DNA of 64,000 nucleotides. It comes from Nostocoides sp. HKS02. Lineage in GTDB: Bacteria > Actinomycetota > Actinomycetes > Actinomycetales > Dermatophilaceae. Below, piece after piece: positions 18,197-27,443 of the stretch; position 1 is the stretch's first letter; every line of letters begins with the position of its first letter. The notes beneath the pieces are model-generated. The model made no database searches. It was not told the origin of the DNA and saw only the letters and a list, made by a program, of their open reading frames with translations. The DNA is taken from the NCBI RefSeq assembly GCF_009707485.1, contig NZ_CP046121.1, forward strand, positions 992,001 to 1,056,000, read 5' to 3'. Position numbers and translations under genes: made by a program.

Positions 18197-19004
18197 ATGG
18201 CGTTCCGGCGTGCCCGAAACCCTGAGGGCCGCATGTCCTTGGGCGACCACCTGCGTGAGCTGCGCCGCCGGCTCGTCATCTCCGCGCTCGCGGTGCTCGT
18301 CGGGGCCGTCGGGGGGTGGGTCGTCTACCCGCAGGTCTACGCGGCCCTCTCGGCGCCGTTCAACGACTACAAGACCGCCCACCCGCACAGTGTCATCAGC
18401 CTCAACTTCGGCAACGCGACGGCGGCGTTCTCCCAGCAGCTGAGCATCTCGATCTTCGTCGGGGTGCTGGCGTCGAGCCCGGTCTGGATGTACCAGATCT
18501 GGGCCTTCATCGTGCCGGGGCTCACCCGCAAGGAGCGCCGGATCTCGCTGGCCTTCATCGCCGCGATCGTGCCGCTTGTTCCTGTCGGGCTGTGCGCTCT
18601 CGTACTACGTGCTGCCGAAGGTGCTGGCGGTGCTGTACGGGTTCACCCCACCCGGCGCCTCCAACATCCAGCAGGTCAGCGACTACTTCTCCTTCGTCAC
18701 GCGCTTCATCCTCGCGTTCGGCCTGTCGTTCCTCATGCCGGTGCTGCTCGTTGCGCTCAACGCGATCGGCCTCCTGCCGGCTTCGGCGATGCTGCGGGCG
18801 TGGCGACCAGCAGTGTTCGGGATCTTCGTCGTCTCGGCGATCGCGACCCCGACGCCTGACGCGTTCACGATGTTCCTGCTGGCCATCCCGCTGGTCGGCC
18901 TCTACTTCGCGGCCATCGGGGTCAGCAAGCTCATCGAGCGCAGCCGGGGAAAGAACCGCCCGGAGTGGGTCGAGGTCTCCGACGACGAGGCGTCGAGCCT
19001 GTAA
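18197..19004 (+). pseudogene. tatC: Sec-independent protein translocase subunit TatC, frameshifted at GCTTGTT
   Basis: Twin-arginine signal receptor, six-helix membrane protein. The N-terminal half reads MSLGDHLRELRRRL...PFNDY...SPVWMYQIWAFIVPGL, typical TatC, up to ...IAAIVPL. At CTTGTT (18575-18580) the frame is lost; removing the extra T gives PLFLSGCALSYYVLPK and continues through ATPTPDAFTMFLLAIPL to the stop at 19004, 268 residues in all. Both halves are perfectly conserved, so the insertion is most likely a consensus error (see findings); if real, Tat export would be lost. Confidence 0.9.
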
Positions 19005-19013
19005 CCTCCGCGC

Positions 19014-19913
19014 GTGCACAAACGCGTCGGTTTGGTCGTCAACCCCACGTCGGGCAAGAACCGTGGCATGTCCTTAGGTATCGAGGTCGCCCAGCGGCTG
19101 CGTGCCGCCGGCCACGAGGTGCTCGAGCTGTCCGACGAATCGTATGCCGCGGCCCGCGACCGCGCGCTCGGCGCGATCGCCCAGGGGCTCGACGTCCTGG
19201 CCGTGGTCGGCGGGGACGGGATGGTCCACCTCGGGGTGAACCTGGCGGCCGAGTCCGCGGTGACCCTGGCCATCATCGGCGCCGGCACCGGGAACGACGT
19301 CGCCCGGGGCCTCGGGCTCCCGGTGCACGACCCGGTGCGGGCGGCTGACCTCGTCACCACCGGGGTCCCCCGCGTCATCGACGCGGTCCGGCACACCGAC
19401 CAGCACGGGGAACGGCACTGGTACGCCGGCGTGCTGGGCGCCGGCTTCGACTCGGTCGTCAACGAACGCGCCAACACCTGGCCCTGGCCCAAGGGTCAGA
19501 TGCGCTACAACCTCGCCGTGCTGCGCGAGCTGCCGCTCTTCCGGCCGATCCCGTACGTCGTCACGGTCGATGGAGAGCGCCACGAGACCAAGGCGATGCT
19601 CGTGGTGGTCGCGAACGGCCCGTCCTACGGGGGCGGCATGCGGGTCGCGCCCGACGCCCGGTTCGACGACGGGCTGGCCGATGTGGTGATCCTCCACGAG
19701 GTGAGCACGCTGGAGTTCCTCAAGGTCTTCCCCAAGGTCTTCAAGGGCGCCCACGTCGACCATCCTGCAGTCGAGATCCTGCGCGGTCGCGAGGTGCGGC
19801 TCGAAGCGGCCGGCATCGTGGCCTACGCCGACGGCGAGCGGTTCGGTCCACTGCCCCTCACCCTGGAGACCGTCCCCGGCGCGGTGACGGTGCTGGCGCC
19901 GCCCGCCACGTAG
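19014..19913 (+). CDS. diacylglycerol/lipid kinase family protein
   Basis: 299 residues, DAGK catalytic fold. NPTSGKNRG near the N-terminus, nucleotide-binding VVGGDGMVHLGVN, GAGTGNDVARGLGLP and the C-terminal DDGLADVVILHEVSTLEFLKVFPKV are hallmarks. Likely phosphorylates diacylglycerol or another lipid such as a phosphatidylinositol precursor; exact substrate uncertain. Start GTG 19014, 10 bp after tatC, so it may be part of the tat operon. Confidence 0.9.
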   Translation: MHKRVGLVVNPTSGKNRGMSLGIEVAQRLRAAGHEVLELSDESYAAARDRALGAIAQGLDVLAVVGGDGMVHLGVNLAAESAVTLAIIGAGTGNDVARGLGLPVHDPVRAADLVTTGVPRVIDAVRHTDQHGERHWYAGVLGAGFDSVVNERANTWPWPKGQMRYNLAVLRELPLFRPIPYVVTVDGERHETKAMLVVVANGPSYGGGMRVAPDARFDDGLADVVILHEVSTLEFLKVFPKVFKGAHVDHPAVEILRGREVRLEAAGIVAYADGERFGPLPLTLETVPGAVTVLAPPAT

Positions 19914-19923
19914 GCTCGGTCCC

Positions 19924-22771
19924 ATGCCGACGCCCGCCGAGTCGTATGCCGCGAGCTCCCGCCGCACGGCATACGGCCAGAGCCAGCTGGCCGCCTTCGC
20001 AGCCACCGTGGCGTTTCCGCTCGACCCCTTCCAGGAGCAGGCCTGCGAGGCGGTGGAGCGAGGCCGGGGCGTGCTCGTCGCGGCGCCCACCGGGGCGGGC
20101 AAGACGATCGTGGGGGAGTTCGCGGTCTTCCTCGCCCTCGCCACCGGCCGGAAGGCCTTCTACACCACGCCCATCAAGGCCCTCTCGAACCAGAAGTACA
20201 ACGACCTGGTGCGTCGCCACGGCGCCGCCAACGTCGGCCTCCTCACCGGCGACTCGTCGATCAACGGCGAGGCGCCGGTCGTCGTCATGACGACCGAGGT
20301 GCTGCGCAACATGATGTATGCCGGGTCCTCGACCCTGCACGGCCTGGGTTTCGTCGTCATGGACGAGGTGCACTACCTCGCCGACCGCTTCCGGGGCGCG
20401 GTCTGGGAAGAGGTCATCATCCACCTGCCCCAGGACGTCCAGGTCGTCTCGCTGTCGGCGACGGTGAGCAACGCCGAGGAGTTCGGCGCGTGGCTGGCCG
20501 AGGTGCGCGGCGGGGTGGACATCATCGTCTCGGAGCACCGCCCGGTGCCCTTGTGGCAGCACATGATGGTCGGCCAGCGGATGTACGACCTGTTCGTCGA
20601 CGAGACGTCCGCCCCGGTGACCGGAGTCGATGCCACCCGGGTCAACCCCGAGCTCCTGCAGACCATCCGCACCGTGGAGGACCGGGGTCGCTGGGACAGC
20701 GGAGCACGCCACCACTCGCGACCAGGCCGATCGGACAGCCGATCGGACAGCCGATCGGACCGACCCGATCGGAACGGCCGGAACGGCCAGGGAGGCCACG
20801 GCGGCCAGAACGGCCGGGGTGGTCCAGGGCGTCCCGGTGGGGGAGCGACCCGCTCCGAGGTGGTGCAGCGGCTCGATCGCGAGGGCCTGCTACCGGCGAT
20901 CACCTTCATCTTCAGCCGGGTGGGCTGCGAAGGCGCCGTCACCCAGCTTGTTGCGTGACGGCATCCGGCTGATCCCCGAGGCGGAGGGCGACCGGATCCG
21001 CCGCACCGTGGAGGAGCGCGTCTCGGCGCTCGCCGACGAGGACCTCGGCGTCCTCGGGTACTGGGACTTCGTCGACGGCCTCACGCGCGGCTTCGCCGCC
21101 CACCACGCCGGCATGCTGCCGACGTTCCGCGAGATCGTCGAGGAGCTGTTCACGGCCGGCCGGATCCGCGCGGTGTTCGCCACCGAGACGCTGGCGTTGG
21201 GCATCAACATGCCGGCCCGGACCGTGGTGATCGAGAAGCTCGTCAAGTTCAACGGCGAGACGCACGCCGACATCACCCCCGCCGAGTACACCCAGCTCAC
21301 CGGTCGGGCAGGACGACGCGGCATCGACGTGGAGGGCCACGCCCTGGTGCTCTGGAACCGCGGCCTGGACCCGCTCGCGGTGGCTGGCCTGGCCTCCACC
21401 CGGACCTACCCGCTGCGATCGAGCTTCCGCCCGACCTACAACATGGCGGTCAACCTCGTGGCGCAGGTCGGGCGTGACACCGCCCGCGAGATCCTCGAGA
21501 CGTCGTTCGCCCAGTTCCAGGCCGACCGCGGGGTGGTCGGGCTCGCCCGGGCGGTGCGCAAGAACGAGGAGGGCCTCGAGGGGTACGCCGAGGCCATGGT
21601 CTGTCACCTCGGCGACTTCCGGGAGTATGCCGCGTTGCGCCACGCGATCGCCCGCCTCGAGAAGGAGGGCGCCAAGCTGCGCTCTGCGAGCAGGCGCGCC
21701 GAGGCGGCCGTCTCGCTAGAGGCGCTGCGGATCGGCGACGTCATCAGGATCCCAGCCGGCCGCAAGGGCGGCTATGCGGTCGTCGTGCAGCCGTCGAAGT
21801 CCTACCGGGGCGAGGACGCGGCACCGACGGTGGTCACCGAGGACCGCCAGCTGCGCCGCCTTACGCTCGTCGACGTGCCCACGCCGGTGACGGCGATCGC
21901 TCACGTCAAGGTGCCTCCGCACTTCAACGCCAAGAGCCCCAAGGCGCGCCGTGACCTCGCCACGTCGCTGCGGATCGCCGTGCCCCACGACCCGCCCCCG
22001 CAGGCTCGGGCGCGGCATACCGGAGCGTCCGCGGACGAGCAGGAGATCGCCGAGCTGCGTCGCAAGCTCAAGGCCCACCCGTGCCACCAGTGTCCGGACC
22101 GCGAGGACCACGCCCGGTGGGCGGAGCGCTGGTGGCGGCTCAAGCGCGAGACCGTCGGGTTGCAGCGCAAGGTCGAGGGCCGCACCAACTCGGTGGCCAA
22201 GACGTTCGACCGGATCTGCACCCTGTTGGCCGAGATGGGCTATCTGTCACCAGACGGCAACGAGGTCACCGAGCAGGGCCAGAACCTGCGACGGCTGTAC
22301 ACCGAGAAGGACCTCTTGGCGGCCGAGTGTCTGCGTCTCGGGGTCTGGAAGCGCCTCGACGCGTCCGGGCTCGCGGCCGTGGTCTCCTCGCTCATCCACG
22401 AGCCGCGTCGCGACGAGGCAGACCCCTCGCCCAGGATGCCCACCGACGACGTGGCCGAGGCGGTCCACGAGATGCAGGTGCTGTGGTCGGCGCTGGAGGA
22501 CCGCGAACGGGACCTCGGGCTACCGCTCACCGGCGACCCCGACGCCGGCATGGCCTGGATGATGCACCGCTGGGCAGGTGGCCGCCGGCTCGAGGAGGTG
22601 CTGCGGGGGTCGGACATGGCCGCGGGCGACTTCGTGCGCCGCTGCAAGCAGGTGGTCGACCTGCTCGGCCAGATCGGCGACGCGGCACCGGAGCCGACAC
22701 TGCGCGCCACGGCTCGTACCGCGATCGATGCCGTCATGCGTGGTGTGGTCGCGGCCGACAGATTGGACTGA
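19924..22771 (+). pseudogene. helY: DEAD/DEAH-box RNA helicase HelY (Ski2/Mtr4 type), frameshifted at GCTTGTT
   Basis: Superfamily II helicase. Walker A APTGAGKT, motif II DEVH, motif III LSATVSN, and in the second half LGINMPARTVVIEKL and QLTGRAGRRGID (motif VI) followed by the Ski2-like C-terminal domain. The frame breaks at CTTGTT (20947-20952): without the extra T the product is continuous, ...GAVTQLLRDGIRL..., 948 residues, normal for HelY. An Arg/Ser/Gly-rich insertion (about residues 262-310), encoded by short tandem repeats, lies between the two RecA domains. Starts 10 bp after the lipid kinase. Confidence 0.9.
20727..20760. repeat. 12-bp tandem repeat inside helY
   Basis: Nearly three copies of CCGATCGGACAG encode the repeated SDSR segment of the helicase linker. 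The following 80 bp are also low-complexity (AACGGCC, GGCC-rich) and encode a Gly/Arg/Asn-rich stretch. Confidence 0.8.
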
Positions 22772-22777
22772 GCAACG

Positions 22778-23362
22778 ATGACCGACCCATCGCCGACCGG
22801 CCTGAGCGCCGACCTGCACCGTTACCTCCAGCAGGGACGGGACGGGCTGCTGCGTTCACTAGACGGGTTGGGGGACTACGACCTGCGCCGGCCGCTGACC
22901 CCCAGTGGCACCAACCTGCTGGGCCTGGTCAAGCACCTTGCCGGCGTGGAGCTCGGCTACCTCGTCGAGTCGGTCGGGCGCGACGCGCCGGTGCTGCCGT
23001 GGAACGAGGACGGCTCCGTGTGGGACAGCGCCGACATGTGGGCGACCGCAGACCAGTCACGGGAGTACATCGTGGACCTCTACCGCCAGGCCTGGGTGGT
23101 CAGCGACGCCGCCCTGGCCGAGCTGCCACTGGACGAGCCCGCCGAGGTCGACTGGTGGTCGGCGGAGAAGCGGCACACGACGTTCGGGCACCTGGTCGTG
23201 CGGGTGGTCGCCGAGACGGCACAGCATGCCGGGCACGCCGACATCCTGCGCGAGACGATCGACGGCCAGGCGGGGCGTGACCACGACGCTCAGGGTGACC
23301 GGCAGTGGTGGGTCGACTACGTCGCCAGGATCCAGGCGGCGGCCGACGCCCACCGCGCCTGA
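22778..23362 (+). CDS. DinB-like (DUF664) family protein
   Basis: 194 residues. Four-helix DinB/YfiT-like fold expected, with candidate metal-ligand histidines in VKHLAGVELGYL (about residue 49) and in AETAQHAGHADILRE (about 146-150), the usual spacing for this family. Members are metal-dependent transferases acting on small thiols (mycothiol, bacillithiol) or unknown substrates. Starts 6 bp after helY, probably co-transcribed. Confidence 0.85.
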   Translation: MTDPSPTGLSADLHRYLQQGRDGLLRSLDGLGDYDLRRPLTPSGTNLLGLVKHLAGVELGYLVESVGRDAPVLPWNEDGSVWDSADMWATADQSREYIVDLYRQAWVVSDAALAELPLDEPAEVDWWSAEKRHTTFGHLVVRVVAETAQHAGHADILRETIDGQAGRDHDAQGDRQWWVDYVARIQAAADAHRA

Positions 23363-23381
23363 GCCTGCGCGGCTGCGACCG

Positions 23382-24329
23382 TCACTCGATCCGCAGCGCC
23401 GACAGCACGCGGTTGAACGAGCTCGTCACGCCGAACTGGCTCGCCACCCGGCTCATCAGCACCGGATCGGCCACCTCGGTCGGCAGGGTCAGATCCTGCT
23501 CGGCGACCGGCGCGTCGGGCGCCACCCGGACGACCATCGGGGCCACGTCGAGGTAGGCCGCGCCGGCCTCGAGCCGGGCCCGCTGCGCGCCCTTGATCTC
23601 CGGATCCCCGCCGTCGACCGCGGCGCGCAGGGCGACGAGCGAGCCGTACTTCTCGATGAGCTTGGCTGCCGTCTTCTCCCCGATCCCGGCGACACCGGGC
23701 AACCCGTCGCTCGTGTCGCCGCGGAGCACCGCCATGTCCGCGTACGCGGGTCCGCTCGCGACGGCATACTTCGTCCGCAGGAAGGCCTCGTCGACCAGGT
23801 CGGGGTCGCGGACCCCGCCCCGGGCGGTGTAGATGACGCGCACGGCCGCGGCGTCGTCGACGAGCTGGAAAAGGTCGCGGTCGCCAGTGACGACGTCGAC
23901 GGCCATCGACCCCTTGTGGCGCGCCGTCAGGGTCCCGATGACGTCGTCCGCCTCGTAGCCGTCGGCACCGAGCCGGGCGATGCCCAGGGCCGCGAGCGCG
24001 TCGCGGATCACCGGCACCTGGACCGCGAGGTCGTCGGGCGTCTGCTCCTCCTCGAGCGAGCCGTCGAGGAGGCGGTGGGCCTTGTAGGTCGGGATCGCGT
24101 CCACCCGGAACTGCGGGCGCCAGTCGTTGTCCCAGCACGCCACGAGGTGGGTCGGCTGGTGCGTCGTGATGAGCGAGGCGATCATGTCGAGGAACCCGCG
24201 GATCGCGTTGGTCGGCGGTTCCGACAGGTCGTCGCGCTGGTCGGGCACTCCGAAGAACGCCCGGAAGTACAGCGAAGCCGAGTCGAGCAGCATCAGACGC
24301 CCGTGCAGAGATTCCGACATGGCGGACAT
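23382..24329 (-). CDS. 5'-3' exonuclease (PolA N-terminal-domain type)
   Basis: 315-residue stand-alone flap nuclease homologous to the 5' nuclease domain of DNA polymerase I. Motifs: LLDSASLYFRAFFG at the N-terminus, CWDNDWRPQFR....YKAHR, the acidic cluster GYEADDVIGTL and VTGDRDLFQLV, and the helix-hairpin-helix LPGVAGIGEKTAAKLIEKYGS. No polymerase domain. Would process RNA primers and flaps in replication and repair. AGGTGG precedes ATG 24329. Ends 20 bp from the convergent DinB-like gene. Confidence 0.92.
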   Translation of the reverse strand: MSAMSESLHGRLMLLDSASLYFRAFFGVPDQRDDLSEPPTNAIRGFLDMIASLITTHQPTHLVACWDNDWRPQFRVDAIPTYKAHRLLDGSLEEEQTPDDLAVQVPVIRDALAALGIARLGADGYEADDVIGTLTARHKGSMAVDVVTGDRDLFQLVDDAAAVRVIYTARGGVRDPDLVDEAFLRTKYAVASGPAYADMAVLRGDTSDGLPGVAGIGEKTAAKLIEKYGSLVALRAAVDGGDPEIKGAQRARLEAGAAYLDVAPMVVRVAPDAPVAEQDLTLPTEVADPVLMSRVASQFGVTSSFNRVLSALRIE

Positions 24330-24367
24330 GGTGCCACCTGGGCCCCTGACCTCAGTAGGGTGGCGTC

Positions 24368-24790
24368 GTGGAAGACCTCGATCGTCGCATCGTCGACCTC
24401 CTTCGTGCCGACGGGCGGATGAGCTACACCGACCTGGGCAAGGCGATGGGGCTGTCCACCTCGGCCGTCCACCAGCGGGTGCGGCGGCTCGAGGAGCGGG
24501 GCGTCATCAAGCGGTATGCCGCGGTGGTCGACCACACGGCGCTCGACCTGCCCCTCACGGCGTTCATCTCGATCACCCCGCTGGACCCGGCAGCCCCCGA
24601 CGACATCCCGGACCGGCTGCGCCAGGTCACCGAGCTCGAGGCGTGCCACTCCGTCGCCGGCGAGGAGAACTACATCCTCAAGGCTCGCGTGCGCACCCCT
24701 GGCGACCTCGAGGACCTGCTCGCCCGGATCCGCGCGACGGCGAACGTCGCTACGCGGACGACCGTGGTGCTCTCGACCGCCTGGGAGTAG
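24368..24790 (+). CDS. Lrp/AsnC family transcriptional regulator
   Basis: 140 residues: N-terminal helix-turn-helix (DRRIVDLLRADGRMSYTDLGKAMGLS..AVHQRVRRLEERGVI) and a C-terminal RAM ligand-binding domain (about 65-140; ACHSVAGEENYILKARV). Such proteins form octamers that sense amino acids. Divergent from the exonuclease gene with 38 bp between starts. Only 1.1 kb separate its stop from the lysine-degradation genes, which makes it a possible regulator of them; that is inference. Confidence 0.92.
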   Translation: MEDLDRRIVDLLRADGRMSYTDLGKAMGLSTSAVHQRVRRLEERGVIKRYAAVVDHTALDLPLTAFISITPLDPAAPDDIPDRLRQVTELEACHSVAGEENYILKARVRTPGDLEDLLARIRATANVATRTTVVLSTAWE

Positions 24791-24811
24791 ACCGGCTTGG
24801 TCGGCTCGCGA

Positions 24812-25282
24812 TCAGCGGCCGATGGGCGCGAGCCGCGCTCTCGTGGCGGCGACCAGGTCCTGCGGGGCGAGCGAGATGTCGAGGCCGCGGCGGCCACCCG
24901 AGACGTAGACCCGGTCGAACCCGGTGGCCGAGTCGTCGACCACGGTTGGCAGCACTTTGCGTTGGCCGATGGGGGAGATGCCGCCCACGACGTAGCCGGT
25001 GGCGCGCTCGGCGTCGGCAGGCGCAGCCATGACGACCTTCTTGCGACCCAGTGCCGCCGCCATCGCCTTGAGGTCGAGCTGGCGGTCGACCGGGACCACC
25101 GCGACCGCGAGACCACCCTCGCCGTCGACGAGGAGGGTCTTGAACACCTGGGCGGGCGGCACCGACAGCGCCGCTGCGGCCTCCAGTCCGTAGGAGGCCG
25201 CAGCCGGGTCGGGCTCGTAGGGGTGCAGCGCGAAGGCCAGACCCAGGCGGGTCAGGGCCGTCGTGGCCGGGGTGCCGCTCAG
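24812..25282 (-). CDS. ybaK: Cys-tRNA(Pro) deacylase YbaK/EbsC, probable CTG start
   Basis: Hydrolyses mischarged Cys-tRNA(Pro). Family pattern GTPATTALTRLG at the extreme N-terminus, KTLLVDGEG, LGRKKVVMA and TGYVVGGISPIGQRK (catalytic Lys region) is complete. No ATG, GTG or TTG lies in frame near the conserved N-terminus. The codon directly before SGTPATT is CTG at 25282-25280, and it overlaps the bioY TGA as CTGA, so a coupled non-canonical CTG start is the best reading, giving 156 residues. A far upstream start at 25606 would read through bioY in another frame and is unlikely. Confidence 0.82.
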   Translation of the reverse strand: MSGTPATTALTRLGLAFALHPYEPDPAAASYGLEAAAALSVPPAQVFKTLLVDGEGGLAVAVVPVDRQLDLKAMAAALGRKKVVMAAPADAERATGYVVGGISPIGQRKVLPTVVDDSATGFDRVYVSGGRRGLDISLAPQDLVAATRARLAPIGR

Positions 25283-25863
25283 CGGGACTCGACGCGGCGG
25301 ACGAGGGCCCAGGCCCCGGGGAGCAGGCCGGCCGCCGCGAGGATCTTGAGGCCGTCCCCGACGAGGAACGGCACCACGCCCTTGGCGAGGCCGGTCTGCA
25401 GGTCCATGCCGGTCGCCGCCATGAGGTACGGCACGCCCACGGCATAGATGACCAGGTTGCCGAGGACCATCGTGCCGGCCGTTTTGAGCGGGGTCCGGTC
25501 GGCGCCGCGCTGCGCGAGGCCGCCGACCAGTGCACCGGCCAGGACGAACCCGATGAGGTACCCGAACGAGGCGAAGCCGTAGCCGCTGGCGTGCCCGGCG
25601 AACCACGGCACGCCGGCCATGCCCGCGAGCAGGTACAGACCGATGCTCAGCAGGCCTCGCAGCGGCCCGAGTGCGGCGCCGGTGAGCAGCACGGCGAACG
25701 TGCCCAGCGTCAGCGGAACCGGGGTGAACGACAGCGGGATGGAGAACTGGGCGAGCAGGCCGACGAGCCCGGCACCGCCGAGGACGAGGGCCGAGTCGCG
25801 GACCAGGCCGCCGGGGATGACGTCGGCGAGGACGCGGGTGCGGGGGAGGGCGATAGCAGTCAC
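25279..25863 (-). CDS. bioY: biotin transporter substrate-binding component BioY
   Basis: S-component of an ECF-type biotin importer, about 194 residues with six predicted membrane helices. Conserved FTPVPLTLGTFAVLLTGAALG, the GY.FASFGYLIGF loop and GLAKGVVPFLVGDGLK fit BioY. Start uncertain: GTG 25863 or TTG 25872. No bioM/bioN ATPase or permease gene is adjacent, so it would act alone or with a shared ECF module elsewhere. Overlaps ybaK by 4 bp. Confidence 0.9.
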   Translation of the reverse strand: MTAIALPRTRVLADVIPGGLVRDSALVLGGAGLVGLLAQFSIPLSFTPVPLTLGTFAVLLTGAALGPLRGLLSIGLYLLAGMAGVPWFAGHASGYGFASFGYLIGFVLAGALVGGLAQRGADRTPLKTAGTMVLGNLVIYAVGVPYLMAATGMDLQTGLAKGVVPFLVGDGLKILAAAGLLPGAWALVRRVESR

Positions 25864-25920
25864 GGGGAGCAACCTAGCGAAGGCCGAGACCGCCGCCGAC
25901 GCAGCCCCGCGTATGCCGCG

Positions 25921-27357
25921 TCACACCAAGGACGCCTCGCGCGACGCCGCCGCAGCGACGACCGCCCGCCCGTGGTTGGCCTCGTGGTCACCCTCGGCAC
26001 GCCACCACGCCTGGCCGGCCTCCGGGAGGGTGTAGATCGGGTCGTAGTAGACGTAGTCGCGCGACAGGGCGTCGGTGTCGGCACCCTCGATGGAGGTCCG
26101 GTAGTTCTTGCGCCAGAAGGACATGCCGCGCTCGGTGTCGTAGCTGTCGACCTGGTGCACCCAGCGCTTGCCGACGAAGGGCACGTCACACACGATGCGC
26201 GGCGTCGCGAACCCGGGCAGGTAGCCCATCATCGAGTGCTGCAGGTGCTGCGCCTCGGCCAGCGAGAGCCGCCAGTGCTCGGCGAACGGGATCATGTCGC
26301 ACATGTAGAAGTAGTACGGCGTGATCATCGCGTCGTCCTGGAGGGCGAAGCAGAGGTCGAGCAGCTGCTCGGTCGAGTCGTTGATGCCGCGCATCAGCAC
26401 ACCCTGGTTGCGGACGTCGCGGATGCCCGCCTCGAGCATCGTCTTGGACGCCAGGGCCACGAGCGGCGTCACCGACTGGGCGTTGTTGACGTGGGTGTGG
26501 ATCGCGAGGGACACGCCCCGGGCCCGGGCCTTGGTGGAGACCCGGTGGACGCCCTCGACCACGTCTGGCTGCAGCCAGTGCTGGGGCAGTCCCATCAGGG
26601 CCTTGGTGGCCAGCCGGATGTCGCGGATGTTCTCGATCTCGAGCAGCTTGTCGAGGAACCCCTCGAGGTTCTTCCACGGCATGTTGGCCACGTCGCCGCC
26701 GGAGACGACGACGTCGCGAACCTGGGGGGTCTGCTGCAGGTAACCGAGCATCGCGGCATACCGGTCGGCGGGCTTGCCGGTGAGCTTGAGCTTGTCGACC
26801 ACGGCCGTCGAGTTGCCCACGAGGTCCATGCGGGTGCAGTGGCCGCAGTACTGCGGGCAGGTGGGGAGCAGCTCGGCCAGCACCTTGGTCGGGTAGCGGT
26901 GCGTGAGCCCCTCGGCCACCCACATGTCGTGCTCGTGCAGGCTGTCCCGGGTGGAGTGCGGGTGGGAGGGCCAGTCGGTGCGGCGGTCGGAGAACACCGG
27001 GAGCATGTAGCGGCGCACCGGATCGGCGTAGAACGCGCGGGTGAACTCGGCGCCGGCGGCCGGAAGCGGCTCGACCGTGGCCGGGACCATGGTGTTCATC
27101 ATCTGCGGCGGCACGAGCATCGACATCGTGGCGCGCTCGGCCTGGTCGCGCTCGAGGTCCGCATAGAACGCGTCGCTCAGCAGCTCGCCCATCAGCTCAC
27201 GGAGCTGGCGCACGTTCTTGACGCAGTGGGCGCGCTGCCACTGGGCGCTGGCCCAGTCCTGCGCGGTGACGTCGCGCCATCCGGGGAAGCGGGTCCAGTC
27301 GGGCTCCACCAGCTCGCGGTGGCGGTAGACGTAGGGCTGCTCGATCGCGGTGCTCAT
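25921..27357 (-). CDS. kamA: KamA family radical SAM protein (lysine 2,3-aminomutase)
   Basis: Interconverts L-lysine and L-beta-lysine using S-adenosylmethionine, an iron-sulfur cluster and PLP. 478 residues from ATG 27357. The radical SAM cysteines are C167-x3-C171-x2-C174 (CPQYCGHC); a GGDVANMPW segment follows the usual SGGDPL-type motif; a PLP lysine is expected in the C-terminal part. Divergent from the dehydrogenase gene, with KamD, KamE and the CoA lyase encoded nearby, which points to the lysine fermentation-type pathway. Confidence 0.9.
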   Translation of the reverse strand: MSTAIEQPYVYRHRELVEPDWTRFPGWRDVTAQDWASAQWQRAHCVKNVRQLRELMGELLSDAFYADLERDQAERATMSMLVPPQMMNTMVPATVEPLPAAGAEFTRAFYADPVRRYMLPVFSDRRTDWPSHPHSTRDSLHEHDMWVAEGLTHRYPTKVLAELLPTCPQYCGHCTRMDLVGNSTAVVDKLKLTGKPADRYAAMLGYLQQTPQVRDVVVSGGDVANMPWKNLEGFLDKLLEIENIRDIRLATKALMGLPQHWLQPDVVEGVHRVSTKARARGVSLAIHTHVNNAQSVTPLVALASKTMLEAGIRDVRNQGVLMRGINDSTEQLLDLCFALQDDAMITPYYFYMCDMIPFAEHWRLSLAEAQHLQHSMMGYLPGFATPRIVCDVPFVGKRWVHQVDSYDTERGMSFWRKNYRTSIEGADTDALSRDYVYYDPIYTLPEAGQAWWRAEGDHEANHGRAVVAAAASREASLV

Positions 27358-27403
27358 GCATGGCAGGATACGGGACAGGTTCCGATGAAATCGACCCGGC
27401 ACC

Positions 27404-27414
27404 GCAAGATTTGC
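27404..27414. promoter_or_regulatory. candidate operator GCAA-N3-TTGC between kamA and the dehydrogenase gene
   Basis: An AT-rich stretch in the 86-bp divergent promoter holds the inverted repeat GCAAGATTTGC, followed by ACGATATTTCGC. A near-identical element (GCAAGGATTTGC) occurs upstream of kamD at 30140-30151. The shared element in two promoters of one pathway suggests a common regulator. Confidence 0.4.
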
Positions 27415-27443
27415 ACGATATTTCGCTAATGATGGGAGATTCT

